NCBI GenBank assembly: GCA_013399115.1
Contig: VXAA01003307.1
Coordinates: forward strand, 63,091-127,090
DNA length: 64,000 bases
Reading direction: 5' to 3'
From: Anseranas semipalmata
Taxonomy: Eukaryota; Chordata; Aves; Anseriformes; Anseranatidae
Of this stretch, positions 26,221-39,105 are shown one piece after another. A model generated the notes under the pieces. That model did no database searches. It saw only the letters and a program-made list of their open reading frames with translations, and was not told the DNA's origin. The translations under genes and the position numbers were made by a program. The stretch's first letter is position 1. Every line of letters begins with the position of its first letter.

Positions 26221-28909
26221 CCAGACCCTCTGATGCGTCCTGAGGGTCACGCATACCATTCTTGCACCGGTTTTAAATGTTACTCCTAGTACCAAGAAAA
26301 TGGCATCGGATGGGTTAGCGCCAGGGCGTTCCTCCCGCTGTTGTCCCCGATGCACCCAGCAATTAAACACGAGCTTGTGGGGAGGAATGGCCCCCCTCAG
26401 CAACATGCCGTGAACCGGCACACACAACCACACCTCCTCCTTTTGCCAGCATGCCCTACAGCAAGGCTCGGCCCGCAGGGTATCTGTCCCTGCTGTGTTC
26501 CTGGAAACACCAGGAGGCCTGACCCTTCATCGCTTCACAATCCTCCAGGACAAGAGGTCCTTCCTCTCAGGGATGGAGAGATCTAAAACAGACCTTATCA
26601 TTTAAGGAGGCACCTTTTTTCAGGAGCTTTTCTGAGCACCGCGTGATAGCCCAGGCAGCTCCAGCCACCAGGGAGAGCGAATAGCACACGGCCTGGCAGG
26701 GGAATCACCCGGCTGGAGGGAGGCAGCAGGGAGGCTGCAGGTGCCTTTGTGCAGTCGGTGCTTTGTCATGGAAATTCTGCAGGTCTCCAAAGCCTCCACT
26801 GGAGATGCTACAGCTAATGAAACCTCTCTAGCTTCCCCACACACAGTAGGAAGCCCAAGGGGGGGCTCAAGAGGGATTGATGGATGGACCCCAGGAGATG
26901 CTTTGGGAGCAGGTCCATCTGCCCTCTCCGGTTCAGAGCGTGCCGGGCTGGGTGAGGCATGCACGCATCTCATTGTGTTCTGCTGCAGAGCCTCTGCTTC
27001 AGCAAACCTCCCCGCAGTCCTGTGCCCCCTGGAGCTGGCTGATTATTTTTGTCTCGGGCTGGAGGCCTGGATGCTTCTGAGCATCACGACATTTGTGTAG
27101 CATTTCTCCTACGCTCCCTCCCCTTTCAGTCCCCCCCAGTGCAGTCCCAGAGAGACGATCCAGATGGAGCTGCCCAGCCGCCCTCTGATCGAGCCGGGGA
27201 GATTTGTAATTAGGACTCGACGGCTATTATCCCATGACAGCTGAGTGCGGTATCCAGGCAGCCCGGAGGCCGCAGAAGGAATGCGGGGGGTTTAGGGAAG
27301 GAGGGAAGATGCGAGTGCTTTTCAACCGTGCCATATTGCGCCAGCCCCGGTGACAACATCCCACCTGCCAGGCCCGATTCCAAGGGCAGCGTCAGTGCAA
27401 AAGGGCAAGGACGGGGGAAGGAGCAGGGGGAGGACGGCGGCAGCGACGGGGGGGGGGAACCAGGGGATAGGGGAAGAGATGTCCACGGCCAGCCGCGCAG
27501 TTCTGCCCAGGGCGCAGCCGGGACGCTCTGCTGGAGCGAGGGGGGTGCCAGGTCCAATTTCAGAGCCTGTCCCCAGGACGGGGCCGCGGCGGCGCCATCC
27601 AGGCTTCGCGTCCCGCAGTTCGAATTCCTCTGGGTGACACATGGCTCTGGAGCGCAGCCACAGAGGCTGGAGCAGCCCAAGAGCGGAGCAGGTGTCACCG
27701 TCCTCCCCCAATCCCCTGGGTTTGCTGCACGCACAGCCAGTCTTCCTAAAACGGGGCCCTCCTGCTTTAGAAAGTGACGGCGCCTGCATCTAGGGGTCCT
27801 TCCAAATGTTTGCTTTAGTGCCAAGCCTTCGGAGAGGCTGAGGAGGAACAGGCACTCTCTCTCCCTGGCTCCTTTCTCGCTTGCTCTGTCTGCTGTTGCC
27901 AGAGCTGTGGCACCTCCGCCTGTCTCTTCTGCTCCAGTAATTCCCAGCCCGCAGGCACGCTGGGAGCAGCAACGGCTGGAGCGGCTGAGGGCTGGCAGGG
28001 TCACAGACCCACCAGCAGATCTGTGAGCGCAGGGTGCAGACAGCTTGCGCCACGCACAGACCAAACCCTGGGAATTTGGGATCCAGCATCACAAGACGGG
28101 AAAGGGAGTTTGTCTTTCATAGAAAGCCAGGACTCCCAATGCTTGAGATGCTCCAGCCTTGCCATTCCAGACTTTGCTCCGTCACAGCACATCAGACTTT
28201 GAAACAAGCACTAAATCTCTTAGACAAGCTGTAAGAAAAAGTAAAGCCATCTCACCGACAGCCTTTATCGGCTGCGTATCGGTCCTGGATGGCAGCAGAA
28301 AATGAACAGGGGCCAACAAGGGATCTGAGCAAACAGCAAATCAACCCCAGCAACCAGGGCGTATGATCAGCAGCCATCTCTCCCGCGACACACACATTCA
28401 GCTGCACGCACTCAGCCATGTCCCAGACAGCACATACGTTCCCCCCTTCTCCGGCGCAGTTCGCATCGCTGCTGGCTCGAGTACGCTACAACGCGCTATT
28501 TATTTCTGGCTGGAGACCTTTGTGCAGCTTCCCCTCCCGGCCCCACAGATCAAACACGGGCAGACTCTGCCCTCAGAGCAGAACAAGCCAGATTCAGAAG
28601 GGGCAGGGGAGAGGACAGAAGAGGCCCGGGAGGTTTAGTGCCCCAGAGCATCTCCGCTGGCCCTCCCGCACGGGGCTGCCGCCAAGGCCGGAGGAAGTGA
28701 GTCACGGCTGGGGCTGGAGGGGGCTCGCAGCCCCCCTGGAAAGGCCTGGAGCAGCGGCCGGGCTCTGCCTAGGGATCAGCCAGCATTCGGTTCCTGTTTG
28801 CATCCCAAGTGAATCATTCCCAACAGCTGTCGCCGTGCCTGGCTGTGCTCCTCATGTGCTTTCTATTAGCTGAGAAAACAAGCCGGGCTGCTCCCGAGCA
28901 CAGGGAGCT

Positions 28910-29050
28910 TGCCTGGCGGCGGTGGGGGAGCGCACGGGGGGAACCCGGGAAACCCGACTCTGTGCTTTAACCCCGCGCACCCGGCGCTGCTTTCCCGAGT
29001 GGGCGCGGACACCCCCCGTGGGTCACCGGGGTGTCCTCGGCCCCAGCACT
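28910..29050. promoter_or_regulatory. CpG-rich patch
   Basis: Dense CpG (GGCGGCGGTGG, CCCGCGCACCCGGCGCTG, GTGGGCGCGGACACC) over about 140 bases. It is shorter than a typical island and not linked to a recognised gene. Confidence 0.3.
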
Positions 29051-30689
29051 GCACAGCTCGCTCCTGCACTCAGCTTTCTAAAGGCAACTGGTGCGGATGT
29101 TGTGCAGTCAGACCGACTCCCCCGTGCATGCTGTGTTCCTCAAAAGCTACAACCCGCCGCCTGGCAGGGCCAGCTTTCCAAGAAGTATTTTAGGAGACCA
29201 CTGAAGGCACAACCCCGAGACGCCTCCCCACCCAGAAGCTGCAGCCGGGCGCTGCAGGCGTTGAAACAGCCGGGGGAACCGCAGCGCAAGTCAGAGCAGG
29301 GAATAAGGGCCTTCGACGGCAAAGAGCCGCAGGAAAAAAGCCCCGGCAAAGTGGAAGGCAGCTCACAGCCTCCCTGTGCGACTTTCCATACATCCCCGTG
29401 CCTCAGTTTCCCCCCTTCCACCACGCAGGGGTGAGGGGGAAGGCAGTGGGCTGGCAGGACCCAATAGCTCTTAAAGCTCCTTGGTGTGCTGGGAGGGAAG
29501 GGGCTATAGACATGCAAAGCGTGGCTATTAATTGAAAGAGCACAAAGAGAACAGCTTAGGCTTCACTCCCCTCCTGCCTGGGTCACTCCCCTATGGGAAA
29601 AATGCTAGGGCTGTGCTTTCCACCTCAGCCAAAAATAATCAGCAAGCTGCAGGGGGCAGAGGGCCTGGGGAGGGAGGGAAAATTTCTCTTCTCAGGCTGC
29701 CAGAGCAGAGAGGCTGCAGCTCATAATGAGAAATGCATTCCTTCCCTCCCTGTTCCCTCTCCTGCAGCCACCTCGTCACAGAAAAGGCATATGGGGCCAG
29801 CTCCAAAAGACACAGGAGCGTGAAGCCCAATCCAGTGCTCCTCTGCTTCCCTTTGAGACAGAGAGTCTGCAAACTAAAATAGGATGTTTGTGCGTTAATC
29901 CCATTGCTGCTCCCAGATGGCCTCCAGCCCCCATCAAGTATGGCTTGGGGCAAATGGAAAATACGAAGTTCTGCTGAATGGACAAAAGGAACGTAAGGCT
30001 ACAAGAGGCTGGGCACCCATCCCCTTCTGATGCCTGAACAGCGCCGTTGGCTCCTCAGCTATTGTAGGAGCCAGCCCAATTACTGCACTCCCGGTTTTCA
30101 AAACCACTCCACAGGCTTTCAGTACGCTGACCTAATAGACCTGAAGTAATAATTCAACAGCAGCGAAGTGTTTGTGGGACTGAAATCCCATTTCTCAAAG
30201 AAACACGGCACTTGAGGGACTGAACAGCGCTGACTTCTGATGATTTTTAAGCAAAATCTTCCAAAAGTAGAATTTAGCCACCTGAAAAATCACTCCCTCT
30301 CACCTCTGCTCATTCATCCACCACAGCTGCACACTGTACTGTCATAAATATACAAGCATTCTCCCCTGCAGCTCTGAAACACCTCCTCCAAATTGCTCTT
30401 CCACCATTCCCTCCCCGTGCCTCTCTACCAGCACCCGTTCCTTGCCAATATCACTATGGAGCTGGCTGGTGGATGACTTGGCATGGAGGTTTTTTTTGGA
30501 GAGACACCGTATAAAATAGGACTCAGACACTATTGAGCTTATTTTGATTAAATAAAACCATTTGGTTCTAATCCAGCCACTGAGAAAAGGAAGCTGTTCA
30601 GTTATGGCTTCTAGAGCAGGCCTGGGTCTTTACTATACGACGGGTCTTTAAAATGCCCGGGTCTCCAAGCTGTGATGTGCTGCACGTGA

Positions 30690-30800
30690 GACCCTTTCCC
30701 GACTCCGTGCCTGAAGTTCTTCACCTATTGACAGGGGACAATGATACTTTCTATCCTTAGTAAAAAGAGCAGTAAGATAATAATTCTTTGAGATTTAAAA
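30690..30800 (+). repeat. Probable MIR/CORE-SINE relic
   Basis: The sequence GAGACCCTTTCCCGACTCCG TGCCTGAAGTTCTTCACCTA then TTGACAGGGGACAATGATAC follows the MIR core order (CTCTGTGCCTCAGTTTCCTC ATCTGTAAAATGGGGATAAT). Highly diverged. Confidence 0.4.
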
Positions 30801-31203
30801 TAGAATCACTGAGCTTAGGATCTGCTAAATGCCATCACACTGATACCCTTGTACAGAGGGAATTTTACCATATGCTCTTCAGCCAGCTAGTGTCCCGTAC
30901 ACACTCACAACATAAAACTATTTGCATTTGCTTTTCGATGTGACCCATATACACTGAAACCAATGCAGAGCCTTAGCCCACTATTCTACTGGAGCCCAGC
31001 ATACTCTTTCCAGTGAGAACCAGGAGAGAGAAGAGGGCAGAAGAGGCCTGCTAACACAGGCAATACACCTCCCTCACATTCAGCATCTACGTGCTATTCA
31101 CAGCCAGGTAAAAAGCAAGCCCGCATTCGTTCCACCACCACACACAAAAACCCACCACCTATACCTGGAACGAGGCTGAAACATTACCCCACATTGTTTT
31201 ACT

Positions 31204-31218
31204 GGGGGGGGGGGGGGG
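31204..31218. repeat. G15 homopolymer
   Basis: Fifteen consecutive G. Can form G-quadruplex-like structures and is prone to assembly error. Confidence 0.9.
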
Positions 31219-31879
31219 AGACAAGGACAAAAAGGTTATATTATCAAAGCAACCCTATAGAAAACAGTGGGAAACAGAATAAAGGGAAAACAGCAAACTG
31301 GTAACTAAACCCAACCCACATCTCCATCACAGGTATCAGGGCACATGCAGAAAACTTCTCAGTGTTAATAAAAGCTTTTTCTCCAGTGTTAGGTAGGAAA
31401 TCCTCATCCCACGTGCCTCTGCTGAGCGTGTGGGCAACAGACTGTCACACTTATCTGTGCTGTAGATAACCTCTGGGCACACACAAAAGTTCATTCTCAA
31501 CGTGGTCTCTGTGCTTTTCACTGATGCTATGCTTTCACCGCTAAATAAAACAAGCCTGTGTCACAGGACAGCTGATGTGTGTGGTGGGAAGCACATTATT
31601 GCTTCCACCTTTCGCTTTCCAGGAGACATTGCTGGGGCTGCTGCTGCAGCCTATATCCTGCAGAGACAGGCTCGACCGGAGTGCTGCGATCTGCTTTCTC
31701 GGGGATCCTATTGCTGACCCTTGTCTGCGATTGTTGTTTCAAATCACCACACTTCTTCCTCCCAGTCAGGAACCTGGCTTCTCTCCAGAGGAAGCTCAGG
31801 AGAGAAATACAGGTCAGAATAACCCTCCACCTTAAGCTCCCCAGCATCTTCTCCTCCACCGCTCCTTTTCCACGTCATT

Positions 31880-32235
31880 AGCTGCGGGGCTGTAGGATGC
31901 CAGGAGCAGAGGAAGGCTTCAGTGGGAGCTCAGGGCTAATTGACATGCCTCTCAGGCAGCCGCGGTGCCAGGAATCGAACCACTGTCCCCAGGGAGTGGC
32001 GGCAGAGGCAGCAAAAACCCTCCTCAGTGGCAGCCGAGTGTTTCCATTTCCTTGGTTTCAAATCGTGCCTCTGTTCTCACCGGTCTCTGCTGCGGCTCCA
32101 GCCGCGAATTCTAGGGAAGCCCAGCTGCCTCAGCAGGTATAGGCTCGTTAATGAGCAATTAGCTCCTGGCCTAATTGGGCAGCAGAATGGCTAATGAGCC
32201 CAGCCGTGGTTGTCTGTGCCCTCATTATCCTGTGC
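31880..32235. promoter_or_regulatory. Possible conserved enhancer-like element
   Basis: Many TAAT/ATTA words in a GC-rich frame: GGGCTAATTGACATG (31953-31967), CTCGTTAATGAGCAATTAGC (32144-32163), GGCCTAATTGGGC and GGCTAATGAGCC. There is no repeat signature. This even spacing of homeodomain-type cores is typical of developmental enhancers, but the call is by texture only. Confidence 0.3.
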
Positions 32236-35200
32236 TCAGCCAGTGGTAATACTGAACTTCTGTCCCATTTCCGTCATGCCACAATCAGAGCACTGGCTGG
32301 AAGCTCAGCTGTGCCAGTGCCTTTCAGTGCCCCAGAGCCGATGGTTTGTCGTGCCTGTTTCCTCTAGCGGGCCTGGCCAGGCTCCTCTCGCCCCTGCACG
32401 ACACAGCCACATCCTCCCTCCCTTGTCTGACTTGTATGCTTTCACTCAGCAGGTTTTTGATCTCTCTTCCATGTATGTTTATTGTGAATATAGATACATA
32501 CAAATATTAAGTCTTTGTATTTATGTACATACATATGTACACAAACAGGCACACAGGGCCGAAACTTGTGAAAATGAACACGGGCAGTGCTTACGTGCCT
32601 AAGGAACACAACCGGATAAAAGTGTTCCAGTGCAATGCAGAACACCAACATGCCTTACTCCAGCACATACCAAGAAAGAGGTCTAACCCAGACACTCTTA
32701 GTACTGAGAGAGGAATCCTTGCCCCAAAGATTGTGCGGTGACAGAAGGTCAACTTAGAACGACAAAACAGATTTAGATTAAGTCACCATCCCTCAGGAGT
32801 CCTAAGGAAGTCCAAGCTGCAATCACACGGGCCTGTTTTGACTTGCTCTACTTCAGATTCCAAGTCAGGGAGTCACCAGCTGCTGGATTTTGCCCCATAA
32901 ATACCATGGCTATTTTCCATCATTTTTATCCTCGCAATGAACAGGAAGGATAGAAGCAGAAAAACAAGCTCCTCCTTCAACAGCCACTGACTAGACTTTG
33001 CCAGGAAGCTGGGAAATCATCATGAAGTTGTCTGTCTCACAGGTCTGAACATACCAATTAACAACAGAGTCTATCCTCATACATCTCAAAGCATTCTACA
33101 GGAAAAAGATTATTTTGCAGCTACAACAGTAGGTACGGCAGTTCTTAACAGAGGACCCCAACATTTTGTGCCAGTTTAACATGATGCGTGAAAGATGCGC
33201 TACCCAGTTAAATAGCAAAGCTTTCTGGCAGAAGAACACATCTTCACCTTCCAACACTTGGAATCGGAGGTCTCTTGCAAAAAGTGGCACATGATCCTTC
33301 ATGACAGTAGAAAGTCAAGATTTCCTTTTTAAAGTCTTACCCAGCTGCTGGGTTTTGGACAATCCAAGTCACATTACTAAGCTGTGAAATATTTTATAGC
33401 GCTACCTGCTGCAGCAATGAACTGTATTCCTTCTAGGATTGATTATTCCATCTTCCTGCTGTTCTTGATAAGGCTTTCCAGTGGCTGCTGATGGTTTTAA
33501 ACATGGCTTCTTCTGCCTCCAGGGTACTTTCTTAAATTAGATTATCTCAACATATCACACCCACTTCTTAGTCGCTTCGCTGCCTTCCTGTTAAGAACCA
33601 AAATGATTTTTTAACTGCTCTTTTGCCCTAGAAGGACTCGTTTGACCTTGTTTTGCCCCACCTAGCGGTTCTCCTTCTAGGTGCTCCATGAAATCAGCCT
33701 GTACAAGAGATCCCATCACCTCCAAATGGCTGTGCATTATGAGACTGTCACACCTCAACGTCTCCGCTTCCCACTGAGAATTTTTACTTTCATTGAACTG
33801 TACATTTTGTAACCTACAGACTGAAAATCAAGACAAAACTTCCCCCTTCTCACCCTTTATTTTGAATGCCTTGCCGTGGCTTTTTCTGGCAGCCCTGAAT
33901 CAGTGGCCAGCCTGTTCACCCGTCCACAACAAACCCGCTAGCACAGAAGCGGCAGCTGAAAGAAAGGCACTAGGGGTACCTGCCACGCCAGCGCTAAAAG
34001 CAGAGATAATGACGCTGCCAGAGCAGACACCACTCAGAGGCCAAAACACCCATTGGTGTTTTACACGTGGAGAAAGGAGACGTGGGTTCAAAGGCCCCAT
34101 TTTAAGCAATGAGCAATTTTTTAGGCCAAATCTCCTCAACATTTATGCACTGTTGCCCAAGCTGCTGGAAAGCAAACTAAAATCTGACATGTCTTTCATT
34201 TAGGACAGATGGACAACCTGTTCTCATCATGGCTTCCCAACGTTATGTCTGGCCATTGAGCAGATTTTTGCTCAATATCAGAGCATTTAACAATCATCAA
34301 TGCAAGCTTCATACCACTCATGAGTCTACAGAATAGGAAGCCGAGGCACTGAGAAAGACTGAGCAAGCAATGGCAGGTAAGCTGCTCGTAAAACACGCTG
34401 CTCACTGAACCATTAACATCCTATACGGGCACCTTTAAAGGGCTAATTTGATGAATGGAACAAATGCTGAAACACAAGCCAGTTAGAGAAGCTTCTCATG
34501 TATTTTCCCTAGCATGTGCTGAAATCCTTCTTTGCTACTGGGAAAAGAGAAGCATAGTCATGTGCATGGGATTGATTTCCCCGAAGTCCAAGACTGCATA
34601 TTTCCAGGCATTCCACAGGGGCAGGCAGCAAACATAATATTGTGTGCATTTCTGACACTCTCCTTTTACTGTGGGCTCCCCACAGTGTTTCTTTTTTAAA
34701 AAGCTTTTGCACAGCACTGTTTGCATCTCCTGGCTCACCACCTCCTCTAGCTAATATTTTATTTATTGCATCCTGGTCCTAACAAGTGAGCTTCTTCCCC
34801 AATGGCCACTAATTAGACTGGGTGTCTCTCCAGAGATTGTGTGCACATGGATCCAGACAGAACACGGATGCGCTTTGCAATTCATAGGAAGTATTCAGCA
34901 TCCATACAGATTGTCCAAAGACCCTATCACTTGACTGGATATATTTTACCCCACAAGTTCAGGTACCAGCAAGCAAAACTGATGTTGTATTTCACTGAAA
35001 TTAGGGGAAGATAACAAAAGATTGGTGAGCCCTATATATTGATGAGGCAAAAGCAACTCCAAGAAAGAGACCTTCTAAAGGTAACTACTTCTCTTCCCCT
35101 CTCTCTGGACTGTTTCAAAAAGCTGGTTACAGGTTCTGGGATGAACCTTGCTGATCTCAAAGTCATACCTCTACCTTTGATACTGTCCAGAAGCTCTCCC

Positions 35201-37120
35201 ATCCAAAAACGCAGACTTGGAATTTTGTTTTCAGAGTGAATCCATGGTTGGTACTCTCCTTTTGCATCTTCAAGACGAAAGAGGAGAAGATGAGATAAAG
35301 CTGTGGAGTCAGGGGAACTTACCAGGAGCTAGGTAGTGGCTGGGGGCTTTGCAGCAAAAGCTAAATGAAAGAGCATTTCTGGAAGTGAGAAAGATGGTAC
35401 CGCAGTCCAAGGAAATTTCTCCAGAAATTAAGCTGCAAATCCTGTTCCCTGTACGTAAGAAATCACTATTAGTATTGGACCAGGGACATCAGAAGTAGAA
35501 AGGACTTTCATGCTGAAAAATGTATTTACCATACAGCAGATCTTAGACAAGGGAAAAATAAAGTTAATAGAGAGCTGTATTTAAGCTAGTGAATTCAGTC
35601 ATTAAACAGAATTAACAGCAGACATTTCTCATCCATTGCAGAAGGTAAGAATACTTCGGCCAACTCTATATATCAATACAGAAAGGGCAACTCAAAGGAA
35701 GCCCTTCTAAGGATGTTTTTTATATATGGATACATGAAAAAGTAATGTGATGTAAGCAGGCTCGTTTCCAGGGAAATTGTTAAAACCCACCCAGTACAAG
35801 CTATGTGTAGGAGCTGGTAGCAAGTCAGGAGTTGCTCAAAGCAGGATTTAAACTTCTGACCTACCAGCTCTGGGAAGGCGGAGAGGGGGAAGGAAAACAG
35901 TAGAGGTGGATGGGGAGTAGGGGAGAAGGTCGTAAATCTTGTCATTCCTCCACAAGCATTCCGAGTGACACGAAGGAGTTGTTCCCCACCAGCAATGCTG
36001 CAAAAGACGAGGAGCCGAGCAGGTGGGATGCGGGAGGGACTCTTGAGTAGATCCCACGGAGCGGTTCTTCGCAGGAAATAACAAATGAGCAATTTGCGAG
36101 TCTGACTCCAGCCAAATATGCTTTTGCTACCAAAACAGCCATGGCTAGTTAAGAGGAGAAATCTAGGGAAATGGGCTCCCATGTGCATGGCAGAATGGGG
36201 TGCTGTCATCTCCTCACCAAACATCATATTAAAAATAAAAGCTGAGAAGTCACCAGCTGGATGCCATGCACATGCTGGGCAGAAGGCCAAGGGTCTTGCT
36301 CTTTCTCACTTTACAAATATAGACCCCTAGCACAGGAGATGCTAAATATCAAAGGGCATAGCTTAAACTGTCCCACATACTTGGCAGGGTTGATGGGCAG
36401 AGGGTTAACACCTGGCTGGGAGGATGACACAAAAGCCAAAGAAGGCTCGCTCTTAGCAACATGCTGGTTCATCCCAAGCTCACCCCTGGGGTGATCGGGT
36501 GGTTTGCTTTTGGCCACTCTTCACCACTTCTACCTGGCTGGGACTCAGGCAGCCATGGCAGGCTACGCCAACGCACACGCCAGCTCCGCAGACTTCCCAC
36601 TCTGTGCCCCAGGTCTGAGGGCACCTGGACACCTTCACAAGGCCTGTCATCGCTAAACAGCACTTGGGAGAGCATGCTGCAGAGGGCCAGTTAGTTCTCT
36701 CAGATCCTGGAGAGCCCCAGAGAAATAGATACATGGGGAAAGGTCACGAAACACTTCCATATGAAGAGCTGGGGCTGGAGACACCACACTGAACAACCTC
36801 TAGACAGAGGGGTTAGAAGAAATTAAAAAGTGATCAGACTCGAAGAATTTCTTCTCCCCGTTATGACACTGTTTGCAAAGGGTCAGTGCCCTGGTCTGCA
36901 GGAAAGGTGCCAAGCAGGTTGCAACAGCACTCCCACGCCTGCCCACCTTGGGAAACCCAACAGCAGACACTGATGAAATAAGCACACACCCCTGTCCCAG
37001 TAAGCTGAGAGGCAGGACAAAAAGAAACTGGGACAAAAAGAAAACGCATTTCAATGCTTGGAATCAACACCCAGACCAGATCCCAGGGACGTTTTGCTGG
37101 CAGGTTTGCACAAGCAGCAC
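32236..37120. other. Non-coding DNA, no gene recognised
   Basis: AT-richer than the preceding block. It has a TA/CA-rich low-complexity segment (32465-32550) and a possible SINE relic (34285-34390). Open frames such as 33793-34203 and 35673-36290 have no recognisable domain. Confidence 0.6.
34285..34390 (-). repeat. Possible MIR/CORE-SINE relic
   Basis: The plus strand reads ACAGAATAGGAAGCCGAGGC ACTGAGAAAGACTGAGCAAG CAATGGCAGGTAAG, resembling the reverse MIR core (ACAGATGAGGAAACTGAGGC ACAGAGAGGTTAAG). Diverged. Confidence 0.35.
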
Positions 37121-37197
37121 CATACACAAACACACACACACAAATTCAGCATATATTTATATATATACACACACACTACACATTTATATATAAACAC
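37121..37197. repeat. CA/TA microsatellite
   Basis: Compound run of ACAC, ATATAT and ACAC units broken by short non-repeat bases. Likely polymorphic. Confidence 0.9.
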
Positions 37198-37384
37198 AGA
37201 CCATTGAAGGAGGTAGGAGCCAGACGCCTGCTGTCAGTTCCCTCTGCCTCGCCCAGGGACTTCCAGCAACACACTTGGCTGCTCTGAGCTCCTGGTCCCT
37301 CACTAATTGTTTCTGTAGCATTGACAAAGTGCTGCTGGTATTCTCAGCATGGCAAGGCACCGCTCCTACCCCCGAAGAGCTTGC

Positions 37385-37500
37385 CACCAGTAATTAGAGA
37401 TATTGCGTAACATAGCTAATTACCACCTTAATTAATTTACTTTAAATAATTCTTAGGTATTGTCAGCTAGCCACAATCTCTTCGTAATCTTTACATAAAG
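37385..37500. promoter_or_regulatory. Possible regulatory AT-rich element
   Basis: CAGTAATTAGAGATATTGCG, TAGCTAATTACC and CTTAATTAATTTACTTTAAA occur within 70 bases. There is a cluster of homeodomain-type TAATTA cores and no repeat family recognised. Low confidence. Confidence 0.22.
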
Positions 37501-39010
37501 AAGAGCTACACGAAGTATTACTGCGTATTTCATGTGCAGACACACAGGGATCATCTGCAGCCAGGAAATTCGGTTACTACAGGCAGGCTGAGCTGATGCC
37601 AAGGCCTGACCTCAGCGCCGCGCACAGAGCAGAGGCAGCGAAGACCTCGGGTTGTGATCTGCAACGACACGCCCCAGGAGAGTTTCATGGCTTCTGTGAC
37701 CACGTCGTGCCCTCAGATGTTCTCGACCACAGCCGAGGAGCAGCATGGCTCAGTCAGAGCAGGTCCAGAGCTGCACGAGGACCCCACGCCCGTCCCTGAA
37801 CTGAAACACTTCATTCCGTTACACGACCACATCCCAACTTCCAGCCTTGAGGGACAACTAGTTTTAGGGGAGCTCTGCAACCTCGTTAGGTTTGGAGGGC
37901 TTGGGGGCAGGTGGAGATGGCAGGAATGGTCAGAGTGGGCCCCTACTATTATCTTCTGTCTTTTAAAATCGATTTTTCACAAAGTGTCTGCCACGTGGAA
38001 GAAAAGTCCTCTTCCCGCCTGGCCCAAGGAGCCCTCTGCACGTAACCCCCCTGGCCTGCCAGCCAGTTCCAGTGCCTGCACGATGCCCTCTCTACCTCCT
38101 TGCACTCACTGCAACCCGGTGGCCTCTGCTTTCACTTACTTCAGTGACATTTGCTACCCAGATCCTCAGAGGCTTTCAGCGGAGCTGGACATTGACCCCA
38201 ACAGAAAATGTCGGCGCCATTGACTGGAGCGGCCAGATCAGCAAATAAACGTCCTATCTACCGAACAGAGCAAACGGCCTTGGAGCCCTGACCTCCTTTC
38301 CCGCTCCTCAGGCCAGCAGGTCATCGGGCAGCACACAACGCGGCGGCAGAGCCCGGGCTGCCACACAGCAGTCAGCAGCTGCTCACGGACCGAAGTGCCG
38401 AGCACACCCCACGCAGGCCAGTTCTGGACGTGCTCCACGGGCCCGATCCGCAGCGCTCTGACGCCAGGAGCTGGGCGCCTGCCCCACATCGGGATTGCTC
38501 CAGGCAATGCCTGCAGCGAGCCACACTCCCCGCAAGATGCCTCGAGACAAACCCCTCTCGAGACGCAGGCGCCATGTGCAGAATCAGTAAGGTCAGGAGC
38601 ATTTTACGTGGGGCATCCACCACCAGTACAATACAGACCGGTCCTTACTAGACCAATACTGCTTGACGTAGCCATTGGTCACTGCAGTGCACCTACTTGT
38701 TGAATGACATTTATCGTCAGCAGTACCTGACAGGCACTCCAGTGTGCCCTCCAGACAAATGCTAGCTCTCGAGATGCTGTGACAGTCAGACCAAGAAAGC
38801 CCAAAACTCTAGGAGAAAACCCCCCTGTGTTGTCTCCCAGCTGCTGCATGGTGTTACTAGTTGGGGTTGTTATATTAAATATTATTGCATGGCTTGTGTA
38901 TTTTTCAAGTTCAAGAGTGAGTCCAGAGTAGAGGCCATGTAAAAGAAACAAATACTCTCTGGGCAGCTGCCTTGTGTTTATATCCCTGTTTCCATACAAG
39001 GGCATCAAAA

Positions 39011-39105
39011 GCACAACTTGCAGGGGGGAAACCAAGGCACCGGGAGGTGCTGGGACCCGCGCGGGGCCACACAGCTGGTCAAGAGTCCAGACAAGGAATC
39101 CAAGG
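39011..39105 (-). repeat. MIR/CORE-SINE relic
   Basis: The plus strand reads GGGGGGAAACCAAGGCACCG GGAGGTGCTGGGACCCGCGC GGGGCCACACAGCTGGTCAA GAGTCCAGA. It resembles the reverse MIR core (GGAAACTGAGGCACAGAGAGGTTAAG ... AAGGTCACACAGCTAGTAAG). CpG-rich and diverged. Confidence 0.55.

Larger units (their letters stand above)
22336..31870. other. Non-coding GC-rich DNA with CpG patches, no gene recognised
   Basis: The most GC-rich part of the intergenic stretch, with CpG-dense patches at 25981-26220 and 28910-29050, a G9 run near 27449 and a G15 run at 31204-31218. It contains the longest spurious frame (minus strand 27210-28064, 284 codons), which is low in domain-like character and overlaps open frames on the other strand. 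A TTTGTAATTAGGACTCGACG segment (27203-27222) might be regulatory. Confidence 0.6.

Noticed and set aside
27210..28064. 284-codon minus-strand open frame
   Set aside because: It is in GC-rich DNA with overlapping long frames on the other strand (27328-27777). It has no domain, no splice context and low-complexity composition, so a chance frame is more likely than a gene.
37654..38223. 189-codon plus-strand frame
   Set aside because: No domain recognised, no conserved-looking blocks and no splice or promoter context that I can support.
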